DNA of 64,000 nucleotides from Pseudomonas sp. MM211. GTDB taxonomy: Bacteria; Pseudomonadota; Gammaproteobacteria; Pseudomonadales; Pseudomonadaceae. The stretch lies in NCBI RefSeq assembly GCF_020386635.1, contig NZ_CP081942.1, positions 3,162,001 to 3,226,000 of the forward strand. The letters run 5' to 3'. Positions 63,284 through 64,000 of this stretch are shown piece by piece; position 1 is the first letter of the stretch; each line of letters opens with the position of its first letter. The notes beneath the pieces were generated by a model. The model ran no database searches and had not been told where the DNA came from. It saw only the letters and a program-made list of their open reading frames with translations. The translations under genes were made by a program, and so were the position numbers.

Positions 63284-64000
63284 CTATGCCGGTGCTTTCG
63301 TCGCCGGGCGAACCACCAGCCACAACGCGATGGCGATCAATACGCCGCCGTACAGGTGCGCCCAGGACAACGGCTCGTCGAGCAGCAGGGCGCCCCAGAA
63401 CACGCCGAAGATCGGGATCAGAAAGGTGGTGGTCGACGCCCTGATCGGGCCAATGTCGTTGAGCAGGCGGAAATACAGTACGTAGGCGAAAGCTGTGCAG
63501 CCCAGCCCCAGGGCCAGCAGCGATGACCACTCCAGCCAGCCGCCCCAGCTGGCCAGCGGTTGTATCGCCAGCGAACCACCGAACAGCGGTAGCAGGAACA
63601 GGCTGGCGCCGCACAGGCTGCCAAACGCGGTAAGGCGGTTGTCCAGGTCGCCGGCTATCCAGCGCCGGGTAAGAAATCCGGCCAGTCCGTAGCAGACCGT
63701 CGCCAGCAGGCAGGCGAGGGCGCCAAGTACCAGGTCAGTATCCAGCTCCACCGGGCCGCTACGGGTCAGTACGGCAACCCCGAACAGTCCGAGGGCAACG
63801 CCGGCTGCACGGGTCAGCGTCATCGCTTCGGCGAAGAACAGGGCGCCGATCAATACCCCCATCATCGGCGTGGTGGCATTGATGATCGCTGAATAGCCCG
63901 CTGGCAACACCAGCGCCGCCAGGCTGTACATGGCCGAGGGTATCCCGGCGTTGATCACGCCCAGCACCAGGCACAGACCCAGCTTGCCGCGAAAATCCCA
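63284..64000 (-). CDS. EamA/DMT-family transporter (5' end outside window)
   Basis: The last 239 codons of a ten-TM drug/metabolite transporter; the frame is open to the window edge. The second EamA repeat is visible (LASWGGWLEWSSLLALGLGC, DIGPIRASTTTFLIPIFGVF) with the family-typical LYGGVLIAIALWL end. The likely substrates are amino acids or other metabolites, which cannot be told from this part. Confidence 0.9.
   Translation of the reverse strand, partial: WDFRGKLGLCLVLGVINAGIPSAMYSLAALVLPAGYSAIINATTPMMGVLIGALFFAEAMTLTRAAGVALGLFGVAVLTRSGPVELDTDLVLGALACLLATVCYGLAGFLTRRWIAGDLDNRLTAFGSLCGASLFLLPLFGGSLAIQPLASWGGWLEWSSLLALGLGCTAFAYVLYFRLLNDIGPIRASTTTFLIPIFGVFWGALLLDEPLSWAHLYGGVLIAIALWLVVRPATKAPA

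Overview
The window is ordinary chromosomal DNA of a Pseudomonas-type gammaproteobacterium. Evidence: high GC throughout, gene families and gene orders typical of the genus (from memory, parts match the P. aeruginosa order gdhB / hydrolase / pyrD / rmf / rlmKL / dacB / yggL / dgt and rnd-ycgL-hydroxyacid dehydrogenase-ycgN), pseudomonad REP repeats, and the large 1,600-residue NAD-glutamate dehydrogenase. The species was not determined. I see no prophage, integron, CRISPR array, rRNA or tRNA gene.

Layout. 1-6.2 kb: the end of a TRAP transporter permease (dctM), then gdhB, which carries an in-frame TGA at codon 823 and is called a pseudogene or possible sequence error. 6.2-15 kb: a duplicated REP pair, an exported alpha/beta hydrolase, two conserved unknowns, pyrD, rmf, rlmKL, dacB and yggL. 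15-22 kb, minus strand: a Cache-HAMP-GAF receptor with no output domain, an FUSC membrane protein, a dGTPase, an EAL phosphodiesterase and a yqjD/yqjE/yqjK-like envelope operon. 22-29.9 kb: an ammonium channel, DUF5610 protein, small glutaredoxin, cheV, sprT, a DnaJ-related protein, ttcA, a lipoprotein, a Tag-like DNA glycosylase and a sirtuin. 29.9-31.2 kb: two tandem NlpC/P60 lipoproteins.

31.26-40.5 kb: a cobalamin riboswitch followed by ten tightly packed genes, most overlapping by a few bases: cobO, cobB, bluB, cobD/cbiB, cobC, cobQ, cobU/P, cobT, alpha-ribazole phosphatase and cobS/V. Together they adenosylate and amidate cobyrinate, add the aminopropanol arm, make the lower ligand DMB and join the two halves. 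The genes that build the corrin ring are not in this window.

40.6-46.5 kb: a marR-MFS-miniprotein-glutathione peroxidase cluster, a FadL-family porin, an unknown protein and a DapA paralogue. 46.5-57 kb: rnd, ycgL, a 2-hydroxyacid dehydrogenase, ycgN, an exported HELVH metalloprotease-like protein, an exported protein made of 12-13-residue GGK repeats, a SpoU methyltransferase, yajD, an acidic exported peptide, oligopeptidase B, a membrane protein, a class II glutamine amidotransferase and a DUF2937 protein. 57-64 kb: a vWA (CoxE-like) protein, a GFA protein, a 143-bp MITE-like element abutting the stop codon of a MoxR ATPase gene, a lipoprotein, an AsmA/DUF748-like protein, cysK and a partial EamA transporter.

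No clear-cut new defence or biosynthetic system is visible. The most unusual items are the gdhB nonsense codon, the GGK-repeat exported protein, the MITE-like element, the receptor without an output domain, and several families of structured intergenic repeats. All calls come from reading the sequence and recalling protein families; no database search was run.
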